Of a stretch of DNA of 64,000 bases, positions 35,727 to 44,762 are shown one piece after another; the stretch's first letter is position 1; each line of letters opens with the position of its first letter. The stretch lies in the NCBI GenBank assembly GCA_036489025.1, contig DASXGN010000047.1:186001-250000 (forward strand), written 5' to 3'. A model generated the notes under the pieces. It made no database searches, was not told where the DNA came from, and saw only the letters and a program-made list of their open reading frames with translations. Source of the DNA: Dryocola sp036489025. GTDB lineage: Bacteria > Pseudomonadota > Gammaproteobacteria > Enterobacterales > Enterobacteriaceae. A program made the translations under genes and the position numbers.

Positions 35727-36008
35727 ATGAGCACCATCAATGAAAATATCGCCGAGCGTAAAGCGGTTCTTTACACGATTAAAACTGAAATTGTTCAGCG
35801 GCTGAATATTCAGAAAGAAGCCTCGCAGATTGATGATGATACGGCCCTGTTCGGTAACGGTCTGAAACTCGATTCGGTTGATGCCACGGAAATTATAGTT
35901 CTGCTGGATAAGGTTTTTGATATTCAGGTTGATGAGAGTGATGACCCATCCTATATGCGAAGCATTAATACTCTGACGTCCTTTGTCATTAAAAAAACGC
36001 ACGCCTAA
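35727..36008 (+). CDS. Dedicated acyl carrier protein
   Basis: A 93-residue, acidic, helical protein. The phosphopantetheine site is Ser50 in GLKLDSVDATEI (the usual DSL is DSV). GGGAG lies 8 bases before the ATG at 35727, which is preferred over a GTG two codons earlier. It is the carrier on which the cluster's chain is presumably built. Counterpart of AcpC in the cyl operon. Confidence 0.9.
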   Translation: MSTINENIAERKAVLYTIKTEIVQRLNIQKEASQIDDDTALFGNGLKLDSVDATEIIVLLDKVFDIQVDESDDPSYMRSINTLTSFVIKKTHA

Positions 36009-36040
36009 CGCTAAAGATTAATAAAAATAAGGATGTTATT

Positions 36041-37213
36041 ATGAAATCTCTTTTTGACTTACACACCGCAAATAACGCCAGCTTCGGCGTCTACAATCAT
36101 CGTACGCTGCCTGCCGCCTATCACGAGCCGGCGGTGGAATATAAAGCCGTCAGGGAAAATGCTTTGCTGGTGGACTACTCGCATATGGCGATCGTGAGCG
36201 TGATGGGCGACGACGCCTGGGCGCTGGTGAATCACCTTGCCTCCGCCGACGTGTCCATCATTCGCGATGAACAGGGGCTCTACTCCCTGGTGCTTAACGA
36301 AGACGGCACGATCCGCGGTGATATGTACGCGCTGTGTACCGCCGACGGCTATTACATTCTTTCGGAAAACCTTTCCAGCGCCGAACTTATCCACAGCCTC
36401 AACGCTATTCTGGAAAAGGCAGATCAATTAGATATTCAGGACATCCCGGAAATCAAAGCGATGGAGACCGAGGACTGGGGCGTCATCATGCTTGAAGGAC
36501 CCTATTCCTGGGAAGTGATGGCCGAACTGTACGGCTTTGACGTCATCGGCCTGCCTTACTACGAATATATGAACACCGACGACGAGCTGATTATTTTCCG
36601 CTGCGGCAAGCACGGCGAATTCGGCTACAAAATGATTGGCCCGCAGGCCATGCTGGTGGACGCCTGGCAGAAATTGCTGGACGCAGGCGAGAAATATCAG
36701 CTGAAAACCGGCGGTCTGAACTATCAAAAGAGCGTGCGCGTTGAAAATCCCGGCTGGGATGAGAGCATCTGCGCGGCCTACAGCCGCAGCCCCGTTGAGC
36801 TACAGATGCAGTGGGCAATTCAGTACGACAAAGAAGACTTTATCGGTAAGGCGGCGGTGGAACAGCTTTCACAGGCGCAGGCTGAACGTAAGCTGGTCGG
36901 CATCATGCCTCAGGCGGAGTGCGACGGGATTGCGGCTGACGATACCGTACTGGTGCAGGGCAAAGAAGTTGGCGCAGTCGTGAACGCTGTTTTCTCCCCG
37001 GCGTTGCAGAGTTTTATCGCGCTGGCGCTGATCGAAGGTGAATATGCCCTCGCCGATATCGAAGGTTTTGATATCCGTACCGCCGCTGGCGATATTGCTG
37101 CGAAAACCAGTAGCGTACCGTTCCTTTATAACCTGAGCATGCTGGTTAACCCGACTGAGCATAGCTATGTCGATGCATCCAGGGCGAAGAATGCATTAAG
37201 CCCGCAGGATTAA
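36041..37213 (+). CDS. GcvT-like protein (aminomethyltransferase fold), CylF-like
   Basis: The 390 residues have the GcvT/YgfZ folate-binding fold: DYSHMAIVSVMGDDAW at about 45-60, LNEDGTIRGDMYAL with Asp94 in the position of the catalytic aspartate, and a C-terminal barrel around IGKAAVEQL...KLVGIMP. There is no glycine-cleavage partner nearby. A GcvT homologue inside a fatty-acid-like operon is the hallmark of the streptococcal cyl operon (CylF, directly before the ketosynthase CylI), and the order is the same here. Its reaction is unknown; one-carbon transfer is only a guess. Confidence 0.8.
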   Translation: MKSLFDLHTANNASFGVYNHRTLPAAYHEPAVEYKAVRENALLVDYSHMAIVSVMGDDAWALVNHLASADVSIIRDEQGLYSLVLNEDGTIRGDMYALCTADGYYILSENLSSAELIHSLNAILEKADQLDIQDIPEIKAMETEDWGVIMLEGPYSWEVMAELYGFDVIGLPYYEYMNTDDELIIFRCGKHGEFGYKMIGPQAMLVDAWQKLLDAGEKYQLKTGGLNYQKSVRVENPGWDESICAAYSRSPVELQMQWAIQYDKEDFIGKAAVEQLSQAQAERKLVGIMPQAECDGIAADDTVLVQGKEVGAVVNAVFSPALQSFIALALIEGEYALADIEGFDIRTAAGDIAAKTSSVPFLYNLSMLVNPTEHSYVDASRAKNALSPQD

Positions 37214-37309
37214 CTCGCAAAATAAATAGCTCTGATTTTTGGGGCTATTTAACCGTGGTTGTTGCTTGTCTCTTTATTTACCAGTGGATTGGATTATCAG
37301 GTTATTTTT

Positions 37310-39868
37310 ATGAAAACAAACAGGAAGCGCGTTGTTATTACCGGCATGGGTATTTTATCGTCGCTGGCGGAAAATATTCAGGATTTCAGAGCGGCGCTGC
37401 TGGAAAAAAAATGCGGCATAGCGGACAGCGAGCGTTTTGCCAAATGGTTCGACAATGCGCGCGCGGCGGAGATTTTACACGATATAGATTATTCCGGGCT
37501 GTCTGAAGAGATCGTTTCCTCTCTGGATAATGCGGCGCTGTGGGCGTGGAAAGTGGGCAAGGATGCTCTGAATGCGGCGGGCCTGCTGAACCAGCGTGAA
37601 TATCTTAATGAGATGGGGCTGATTGTCGGCGTGTCTTCCGCCGGTACAGAAGCATTTTTGCCGCTCTTTGAACGGCGTATGCAGGATTTTTCCTTGCGTA
37701 AGGCCATGTACTCCGGTGGTTTCTCCTCGTGCTGCTCCAGCGTATCAACCCTGCTGGGCCTGAAGGGCGGCGTGGAACTGGTGGCAACGGCCTGTACCGC
37801 CAGCCCAAACGCCGTCGGCATGGCCTATGACTATATCCAGAACGGCAAAAGCAAAGCCATGCTGGCCGTGGGCACCGAGCCAATCTACCTGCCGACCTTT
37901 GCGGGCTTCTACGCGCTGAATGTCATGCATCCTGACGCCTGCACGCCGTTCTCCGGCCAGTCGGGCATGTCCATTGGCGAAGGCGCGGGCGCAATCGTGC
38001 TCGAAGAGTACGAACACGCCGTTGCACGCGGAGCAACCCTCTACGGCGAAATTCTGTCCTACGCGACTTCCTGCGATGCCTACCATGAAACGGGCCCGGA
38101 TCCGCGGGCCAGCGGTGCGGTGCAGGTTATGCAAAAGGCCCTGCAAAACGCGGGCATCACGGCAGAACAGGTGGACTACGTCAACGCGCACGGCACCGGC
38201 ACCGAGGCGAACGATCGTATCGAAACGCTGGCAATGAAGAAGGTATTTGAGCAGACCGACAGGCTGCTTATTAGCTCCACCAAATCCTATTTTGGGCACA
38301 ACATTGGCGCGGCGGGGATAGTGGAACTTATCGCCTGCCTCGTCACGCTGCCGGATAACAACGTCCCGCCGACGCTGAATTTCTCCGTCGCCCGTCCGAA
38401 CTGCGATCTGGACTATGTGCCAAACGAGTTTCGTGAAAAAGACATTAACATTTTCATGAAGAACAACTACGCCTTTGGCGGCAACAACTGCTGCATGATT
38501 GTCAGTACGAAGCCGGGCACGGTGCCGGTGAGTTCGTTCGATGCCAAACGCGTGGCAATCTCAGGCATCGGTGCCGTATCTGCCGTGGGGCACACGATGA
38601 ATGAGATTCTCGGACATCTCTGGGAAAACAAACCGGCCATCGAACTGGGCAGCGTTTCCTTCCCGGAAGATACGCTGGCAGAAGCCAAAGAGCTGCTGGG
38701 CGTTTTGCTGGCAACCCGCCAGTTCAGCGAGCTTCTCGGGGATGCGTTTAACCCTGCCGACGCCTGTCCACCTGAAGCGGATGAAAACTTCAAAACCTTC
38801 CAGATAAACGGCCTGGAGCCGCGTAAGCATTTGCGCCGCTTCGACCCGCGCAAAGCAACTCGTGGCGGCACCTTTGCGCTCATCGCGCTGACCGAAGCCT
38901 TGAATACGGCGAAGCGCAAAATCAAACGCGACGGGGAAGAGCTGGGCATGGTCATGGGAATGTCCCGCGGCCCGCAGGAAACAACCTATAAATATCTGCA
39001 AAGCCTGAAGCCGGATCCGCGCAAAGTGCGCACCTCGGAATTTCCCGGCTCGCTGATGAACTCTATCGCGACTTTCTGCGGAATTTCCGAAGGTATTAAA
39101 GGCTACACGACTACGCTTGCTACCGGCGAGAATGCGGCGCTGGGCGCGCTGACCTACGGCTACGAAATTGTTCGCCAGAATTTGCAGCCGCAGGTGATTG
39201 TGGGCGGGGCGGACGAGTATTTTCCGTCAATGTCGCTGTATATGGATGCCGTGACGCAAAAAATCCAGATGACCTCCGCGGCACGGGACTATCAGATCTA
39301 CGGCATGGAAGCGAAAGGCTATGTGCCGGGCGAAGGTGCCTGCATGCTGCTGCTGGAAGATCCGCTGGCGGCGAAGGCGCGCGGCGTTGACGTCCTTGCC
39401 GAAGTGGCCGGGTACGGCAAATCGAGCAGCAATAGCTATTTTGATGCCCAGCGCAGCGATGAGAAATCCTCGGCTTTTGCGCTGGCCATTACGCGAGCGC
39501 TCAGCGATGCGGGAATCACGGCTAAGGATATAGATCTGGTCTGCGGGACCAGCAACGGCAGCCCGGAGAACTCGCAGATTGAAGTTGAGGCTATCCACCT
39601 GTCGTTCCAGCGTGAGAAACCGCGGGTGCCGGTGGTGAACTACAACGCGTATTTCGGCTTCGTGGCCTCTTCCGCGGGCCTGCTGAACCTGGCCGTGCTC
39701 GCCGACTGTATCAAGAGACAGGCCGTGCCTGCCATTCCAAACACCAAAACCTTTTTCGATGAGCGCCTGAACTTTGTCCGTCAGCCGCTGAATATGTCGA
39801 TCAAAAACGTGTTGCTGATAGGTGCCACCGAAGGCGGAAACTATTACGCATTTGTGATTAAGGGATAA
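37310..39868 (+). CDS. Fused ketosynthase plus chain-length-factor-like protein (KS-CLF)
   Basis: The 852 residues contain two FabF-like domains in tandem. Domain 1 (about 5-415) has the full triad: Cys162 in TACTAS, His294 in AHGTGTEA and His330 in YFGHNIGAAG. Domain 2 (about 420-852) has lost all three: Leu603 where Cys should be (TTLATGENA), GTSNGS in place of HGTGT and YFGFVASSAG in place of the FGH motif. That is the pattern of a KS-alpha/KS-beta pair, where the dead half sets chain length. The ATG at 37310 is preferred (RVVITGMG follows). It is the likely chain-elongating enzyme and the counterpart of CylI. Confidence 0.88.
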   Translation: MKTNRKRVVITGMGILSSLAENIQDFRAALLEKKCGIADSERFAKWFDNARAAEILHDIDYSGLSEEIVSSLDNAALWAWKVGKDALNAAGLLNQREYLNEMGLIVGVSSAGTEAFLPLFERRMQDFSLRKAMYSGGFSSCCSSVSTLLGLKGGVELVATACTASPNAVGMAYDYIQNGKSKAMLAVGTEPIYLPTFAGFYALNVMHPDACTPFSGQSGMSIGEGAGAIVLEEYEHAVARGATLYGEILSYATSCDAYHETGPDPRASGAVQVMQKALQNAGITAEQVDYVNAHGTGTEANDRIETLAMKKVFEQTDRLLISSTKSYFGHNIGAAGIVELIACLVTLPDNNVPPTLNFSVARPNCDLDYVPNEFREKDINIFMKNNYAFGGNNCCMIVSTKPGTVPVSSFDAKRVAISGIGAVSAVGHTMNEILGHLWENKPAIELGSVSFPEDTLAEAKELLGVLLATRQFSELLGDAFNPADACPPEADENFKTFQINGLEPRKHLRRFDPRKATRGGTFALIALTEALNTAKRKIKRDGEELGMVMGMSRGPQETTYKYLQSLKPDPRKVRTSEFPGSLMNSIATFCGISEGIKGYTTTLATGENAALGALTYGYEIVRQNLQPQVIVGGADEYFPSMSLYMDAVTQKIQMTSAARDYQIYGMEAKGYVPGEGACMLLLEDPLAAKARGVDVLAEVAGYGKSSSNSYFDAQRSDEKSSAFALAITRALSDAGITAKDIDLVCGTSNGSPENSQIEVEAIHLSFQREKPRVPVVNYNAYFGFVASSAGLLNLAVLADCIKRQAVPAIPNTKTFFDERLNFVRQPLNMSIKNVLLIGATEGGNYYAFVIKG

Positions 39869-39872
39869 TATC

Positions 39873-41090
39873 GTGAATAACTCGGCTGTTATTGCCGGTT
39901 ACGGCGTCTATTTACCGTTTGCTAAAGACAACGCGGAGCTAATTGAAAAGTTAAGGCTTGGTGAGCGGGTAAATACCACGCCGTGGTTTAAGTCTGATGC
40001 TCAGGCCAAAAAATGCGGCTTTTCAGGTAATAAGAATGTCGCCACGCTGAAACAGGCGGGTGATAGCGATATGAATCTGATTTATAAGCTGATTGATGCA
40101 GCACTGGCTCAGGCGATGTTGAATAAGCATTGCCTGGCTGGCGAGCATGTCAGAGTTTATCTCACCGGCCTGGGGCCTCGAGTAGACGGCATTGATTATA
40201 AGTCTTTTTATAATAAAAACGACGTCGAAGATATTCTCCTCACCCGCTCAATCAGCAATCTGCAAATTGCAAATATGTCTCAGGATAGCGTAGCGAGAAA
40301 TATTGCGCGGCATTACCGGCTGAAGCACATGCCGCCCAATATGAATTGCACCAGTAATTCATCGCTGGCCGCGGTGCATCTCGGATGCCAGGGCATTGAG
40401 AAGGGCAACCTCGATCTGGTGCTGGTGATCAACTGCTCGAAAATTAAATCGCAGGATATCTGGTTTCTGGTTAGCCAGTCGATGCTGGACTCTGAGCTTG
40501 TGCAGCCCTTCGGGGAAGAGAGTAAAAGCGTGCTGTTTGCGGAGGGCTACAGCGTCCTGCTGCTGGAAAGCCGCAGGCACCGGCGTGAAAGAAATTTGCG
40601 CGGCGGCGTATGTCTGAAATCCACGTATATGCAGATTAGCGCCAGCCGCAGCAACGAATCTTCCTGGCTCAGCGCCTGCATGGTGAAGGTCATGAACCAG
40701 GCGCTGAAAAACGCCCGCCTCGCGCCTGAGGATTTGTGCGCGATTATCCCTCACGGCAACGGATCGGCGGTGAGCGACAGGGCAGAAGCCAGGGCGATTT
40801 GCCAGCTGTTGGGTGAGCAAACGGTGCCGGTATTGGCCTACAAAGGGCAGGTGGGTTACACCGCCACGGGGTCCGGGATCGTTGATTTAGTGATTGGACA
40901 TTATTCTCTGCGCCACCGCGAGCTGCTGGTTCCGGTAAGCAACGGAGCCATTGCCGAAGGGATTGCTGAGCATCTGCTCACCGATAAGGGCGCGATCGGC
41001 CATCGCAGGCAGCATCTGCTCAAGATTGGGATCGGTGTCGATGGATCTGTCATCGCGATAGTGATGTCTGATTCAGATGTGGATGAATAA
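39873..41090 (+). CDS. Ketosynthase-fold protein with altered catalytic triad
   Basis: A 405-residue thiolase-fold protein with a GTG start 5 bases after the previous stop. Cys159 is present in MNCTSNSS and His294 in IPHGNGSAVSD, but the second histidine of KS enzymes is replaced by Tyr329 (KGQVGYTATGSG). KS enzymes need both histidines for decarboxylative condensation; loss of one suggests a priming, transacylating or non-decarboxylating role. It has no counterpart in the streptococcal cyl operon that I know of. Confidence 0.75.
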   Translation: MNNSAVIAGYGVYLPFAKDNAELIEKLRLGERVNTTPWFKSDAQAKKCGFSGNKNVATLKQAGDSDMNLIYKLIDAALAQAMLNKHCLAGEHVRVYLTGLGPRVDGIDYKSFYNKNDVEDILLTRSISNLQIANMSQDSVARNIARHYRLKHMPPNMNCTSNSSLAAVHLGCQGIEKGNLDLVLVINCSKIKSQDIWFLVSQSMLDSELVQPFGEESKSVLFAEGYSVLLLESRRHRRERNLRGGVCLKSTYMQISASRSNESSWLSACMVKVMNQALKNARLAPEDLCAIIPHGNGSAVSDRAEARAICQLLGEQTVPVLAYKGQVGYTATGSGIVDLVIGHYSLRHRELLVPVSNGAIAEGIAEHLLTDKGAIGHRRQHLLKIGIGVDGSVIAIVMSDSDVDE

Positions 41091-41107
41091 CGAACGGGGA
41101 CAGCGTT

Positions 41108-42073
41108 ATGTATTTATCGTCATTTGCTCTTACCGAGCCTGAAGAGATGTTTTATCCCTACGGCCCCAGCTGGCTGAACGCCTGGGAATCTCATTTGTAT
41201 AACCGAGCGCTGAAATCCACCGGTGCGCGGGGCTGGGCATTCAAGCGTTTCGGGACCGCCACGGAAAATTATGCCGGGGAGATGATCCGCAACCCGCAGT
41301 ACATGAAATATCTCGATGCCATGGAACAGGTTGCCGATGTGGCTCTGCTCGGGCTGCCAACCCGGCAGCGCGTACAGATCCTAAGATCGCGAACGGCGTT
41401 TATTTATATCGACTCATGGGGGGAATCAGGGCTGTTCGAAAATATGTCCAGCGCGCTTCATACCGCCACGATCGATACTTTACCGAAAAATCTGGTGAAG
41501 AAATTTTCGGTGAAAGAGCTGACCTGCAAAATCCGCGGTGAGAAACAGTCGCTTTTGCAGGCGATGCGGGTGGCGCAGGACTATTTAAGCTGGGACGCGT
41601 TCGATTTTGTAGTTATCTGCGGCGGATACCGAGCAATACCATTGCTCACCTTTTCTGACGAAGACATTCCCCTGAAGCGCCGCGCGCGGCGGGCGGCAAA
41701 AACGCTGGATATCAACCTTTCCGTGGAGCGTACCGGCTGCTTTATTTTCAGCCAGCAGGCGGGCGGCGTGCAGGTGAACTGCGGGCACTATGTTATCCCC
41801 GACGAGAAGGAACCGGCTCAAAGCCGCCTGCTGGCGGAGGTGCTGGAACCGGATCTCGTCTCATTTGCCAGCCTGAGAAAAGACGGCTTGCTGACCGCAG
41901 GCAGGGCAGCGGCAAGGAATATCGACCTTGTGGAGCTGTATGGCGGCAGCGGCTGCCTCACCCCGGCCCTGAGCTGGGAATATATCAAACAGCATTCGCT
42001 TTCGCAGGGATGCATGAGAACGATTTTGCCGGACGGCATGGGCGGCTATAACTTTTTCGATACCCAATATTAA
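41108..42073 (+). CDS. Putative degenerate ketosynthase-like protein
   Basis: A 321-residue soluble protein. The segment LLQAMRVAQDYLSWDAFDFVVICGG resembles in spacing the helix-strand after the active site of ketosynthases, and TGCFIFSQQ resembles the following EGAGALVLE strand, so I read it as a shortened KS-fold protein. The active-site cysteine region (ELTCKIRGEKQS) does not fit a working enzyme, and the HGTGT and GHxxGA motifs are absent. It may be a structural partner of the KS proteins. Starts 17 bases after the previous gene with GGGGA before the ATG. Confidence 0.5.
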   Translation: MYLSSFALTEPEEMFYPYGPSWLNAWESHLYNRALKSTGARGWAFKRFGTATENYAGEMIRNPQYMKYLDAMEQVADVALLGLPTRQRVQILRSRTAFIYIDSWGESGLFENMSSALHTATIDTLPKNLVKKFSVKELTCKIRGEKQSLLQAMRVAQDYLSWDAFDFVVICGGYRAIPLLTFSDEDIPLKRRARRAAKTLDINLSVERTGCFIFSQQAGGVQVNCGHYVIPDEKEPAQSRLLAEVLEPDLVSFASLRKDGLLTAGRAAARNIDLVELYGGSGCLTPALSWEYIKQHSLSQGCMRTILPDGMGGYNFFDTQY

Positions 42074-42093
42074 TTGGGGCGGTGGCAAATAAT

Positions 42094-42801
42094 ATGCAAA
42101 CCAGTGTAAAGGAACTTCCGGCCATATTCTTAAAGGATATTTCAAAGAATTATGGCACGGCTGAAAATAAAGTCATGGCGCTCAAGAATATCAGTCTTGA
42201 CATTGTCAGGGGCGAATTTTTGGCGCTGTGTGGGCCTTCCGGCAGCGGAAAAAGCACGCTGCTGAATATTCTTTCGGGGATTGATAAGCCGACGCAGGGA
42301 ACGGTGATGTTCCTCAACAAACTGCTTAACGACCAGCCGGAGAATAATCTGGCCGAGATCCGCAGCAGGCATCTGGGCTTTATTTTCCAGTTTTTCAACC
42401 TGATGCCGGTGCTCAGCGCCTTCGATAACGTCTTTTACCCGCTGGTGCTCAACGGTCACTTTGGCAAAAAAGAAGCGAGAGAACGAACGCTCCACTTCCT
42501 TGATAGCGTAGGGCTGGCGCAGTTTTCAGGCCGTATGCCAGGCCAGCTCTCCGGGGGACAGCAGCAGCGTGTCGCTATCGCCAGAGCGCTGGCGCACGGG
42601 CCTCAGGTCGTGGTGGCCGACGAACCTACTGGCAATCTGGATATCGCTACCGGCGAGTCCATTCTGGAGCTGCTGATGAATATTAATCAGCAGACAAAAA
42701 CCACATTTATTATTTCAACGCATTCCACGCAGCTAAAGGATCGGGCGCGGCGTGTCATAGAAATCAAGGATGGAGAATTAGCTTATGACTCACAGCAATA
42801 A
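42094..42801 (+). CDS. ABC transporter ATPase, LolD/MacB type
   Basis: The 235 residues carry all ABC motifs: Walker A GPSGSGKST near residue 48, Q-loop FQFFN, signature LSGGQQQRVAIARA, Walker B VVVADEPTGNLD and the switch STHS. The close match to LolD/MacB nucleotide-binding domains (GNLD, Q-loop region HLGFIFQFFNLMPVLSAFDN) says it serves an FtsX-type permease, which is encoded one gene downstream. The ATG at 42094 fits GGTGG spacing better than a GTG at 42082. Counterpart in role, not in type, of CylA. Confidence 0.92.
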   Translation: MQTSVKELPAIFLKDISKNYGTAENKVMALKNISLDIVRGEFLALCGPSGSGKSTLLNILSGIDKPTQGTVMFLNKLLNDQPENNLAEIRSRHLGFIFQFFNLMPVLSAFDNVFYPLVLNGHFGKKEARERTLHFLDSVGLAQFSGRMPGQLSGGQQQRVAIARALAHGPQVVVADEPTGNLDIATGESILELLMNINQQTKTTFIISTHSTQLKDRARRVIEIKDGELAYDSQQ

Positions 42802-43441
42802 GCTATTTAGTTTTTTGGGGCTGTATTTTTTTATATTTATCGCGGCCCATCACGTGCGCGCTGAAACGATGCCTGCGCTTGAAAACGTATTGCTAAATGG
42901 TTTCCCCGCGCGGCAGGATGAGCTCGCTAAAACGACCGGCATGCTGCTTCAGGAATATCAGAAGACGAATAATATTGCGGCGCTCGTTTTTTACTCATAT
43001 GGCATGCTGCGTCAGGCAAATCACTTCTCCACGGTGAATGATTTTATTCACGCATCGGAATATTCAAAAATCGGTTTCTTTTATCTTGATGAAGCGGTGG
43101 AAACCCACGAAAACGACCCGCGAGTGAGATACCTGCGGGCACGAATCGACGCCTATTTGCCTGCCGACATTGGCCGCTGCGTGGTGGCTCTGCGCGACAC
43201 CGACGAGCTGCTTAATCATCAGCAAAGCTTTGATGCCAGCGTGCGCAACCATATTAGCTTTATGCGCTACCGGGCGCTGTATAGCTGCAGGCAATACGAG
43301 CAGGCAAGCCAACTTCTCGTCCGGCTTAAGCGGCAAGGGGTGAAATCTCCAGGCTCGCAGGACCCGATGTTCGAAATGGCTCCGGCCTGGGCTATGAGCG
43401 AAGTCAATCAGATTCTGCTACCGCTGGTAAAAGGTGAATAA
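42785..43441 (+). CDS. Exported helical protein of unknown function, between ABC subunits
   Basis: The 218 residues start with a signal peptide or signal anchor (LFSFLGLYFFIFIAAHHVRAE; cleavage after VRA likely). The remainder is helical with TPR-like spacing (residues 45-200; VRYLRARIDAYLP, NHISFMRYRALYSCRQYEQASQLL). Periplasmic location is inferred. Its start overlaps the ATPase gene by 17 bases and its stop abuts the permease ATG, so all three are translated together. It is probably an accessory part of the transporter. I do not recognise the family. Confidence 0.7.
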   Translation: MTHSNKLFSFLGLYFFIFIAAHHVRAETMPALENVLLNGFPARQDELAKTTGMLLQEYQKTNNIAALVFYSYGMLRQANHFSTVNDFIHASEYSKIGFFYLDEAVETHENDPRVRYLRARIDAYLPADIGRCVVALRDTDELLNHQQSFDASVRNHISFMRYRALYSCRQYEQASQLLVRLKRQGVKSPGSQDPMFEMAPAWAMSEVNQILLPLVKGE

Positions 43442-44752
43442 ATGTCCCGGGAAATGTTATGGGTTAACGCCATTGTGCTGCTGGTGCTTGGCTTCGTTAT
43501 CTACTGTGCGGTGTTTAAATCGAGGGATGCGAAGTTTGCGTTTTTAAACCTCTTTCGCCACAAGAGGCGTTCGTTTTCGACTATTGCGGCGATTATTCTG
43601 GGCGGCGTAGCGATTTTTTTATACGGCGGATTGATAGATTATTCATTCTGGATTTTAAAAGAGCAGACCATCCGCACGAATATTGGCCATATCCAAATTT
43701 ATAATCAGGCTTACTTCGATACGTCGAATAAAAATAAGAGCCTGATAGACAATTACCGCACGCTCAAAGCTGACATTCTCCGTCACCCCGAGTTGGCCAG
43801 GGATATTTCGACAATTTCAGGGCAGCTTGAATTTACCGGCGTGGTTTCTCAGTATGAGAATGAAACCTCCAGCTATTTCTCCGCGCTCGGCGTGGAGCCT
43901 TTACCGGCGTTAAAACTGGGTTCGTTTGATAAATTAGTGTCGGGCAGCGATCTGTCACGCGTTAAAAAAGATGAAATAACCCTGGGCAGCGGGCTGGCTA
44001 ATACGCTTAACGCGCGATACGGCGACTGGCTGGACGCGCTGGTGGTGAACACTAAGGGCGGGCAGGGCGCGCTATCGCTGAGGGTACGCGGTGTGTTTAC
44101 CTCGGGCATTAAAGATTACGACGACGTAGCGATGAAAATCCCGTTGGATACCGCTCAGCACATTATGGGCACCGACGGCGTTAGCAAAGTGCTCATTTTG
44201 TTAAAGGATGAAGAGGTTGCCGCTTTCAGCGACCGGCTACGCAAGTTTATCGCCGATAAAAAACTGCCGCTGATAGTGAAGGACTGGAAGGACGCCTCGC
44301 TATTTTATCAGCAGGTCGAGGGTCTCCTCTCCGGGATTTACTTCTTTATCAAGCTGATTGTCGCGCTGATCGTGATATTCATGATTAGCAATGCTATGAC
44401 CATGAATATCGTGGAGCGTACGCGGGAAATAACGACCCTGCGAGCGATAGGCCTCAAACCGTACCATGTGACCCGGCTGTTTTTACTGGAAGGTATTTTT
44501 ATTGGCGTTATCGGCGCCGCGGGGAGCCTGGCTGTAGGCTACGGGATAGCCTCGGCGATTAATTTGTACGGTATTGCGATGCCTCCATCGCCAGGGCAGA
44601 GCGAAGGTTATACCGCCTTTATTAAAACCAGCAGCCGCGAACTGGTGTGGATAACGCTGGTACTGCCGGTTCTAACTGCCTCCGTCGCTTCTGTTTTGCC
44701 AGCATTGCGCGCTGCCCGGCTGAATATCGCCGACGCGTTTAAATTTGCCTAA
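43442..44752 (+). CDS. ABC permease, FtsX/LolE/MacB family
   Basis: The 436 residues have the topology of type VII ABC permeases: an extra N-terminal helix (about 6-24), helix 1 (about 42-62), a large periplasmic domain (about 65-295) and three C-terminal helices, with the coupling segment MNIVERTREITTLRAIGLKP between them. Type VII transporters extract lipids or lipoproteins from the inner membrane, or drive mechanotransmission, rather than pumping across it. Together with the LolA-like protein encoded next, this suggests removal of a lipid product from the inner membrane. Confidence 0.9.
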   Translation: MSREMLWVNAIVLLVLGFVIYCAVFKSRDAKFAFLNLFRHKRRSFSTIAAIILGGVAIFLYGGLIDYSFWILKEQTIRTNIGHIQIYNQAYFDTSNKNKSLIDNYRTLKADILRHPELARDISTISGQLEFTGVVSQYENETSSYFSALGVEPLPALKLGSFDKLVSGSDLSRVKKDEITLGSGLANTLNARYGDWLDALVVNTKGGQGALSLRVRGVFTSGIKDYDDVAMKIPLDTAQHIMGTDGVSKVLILLKDEEVAAFSDRLRKFIADKKLPLIVKDWKDASLFYQQVEGLLSGIYFFIKLIVALIVIFMISNAMTMNIVERTREITTLRAIGLKPYHVTRLFLLEGIFIGVIGAAGSLAVGYGIASAINLYGIAMPPSPGQSEGYTAFIKTSSRELVWITLVLPVLTASVASVLPALRAARLNIADAFKFA

Positions 44753-44762
44753 GGAAGGCACT

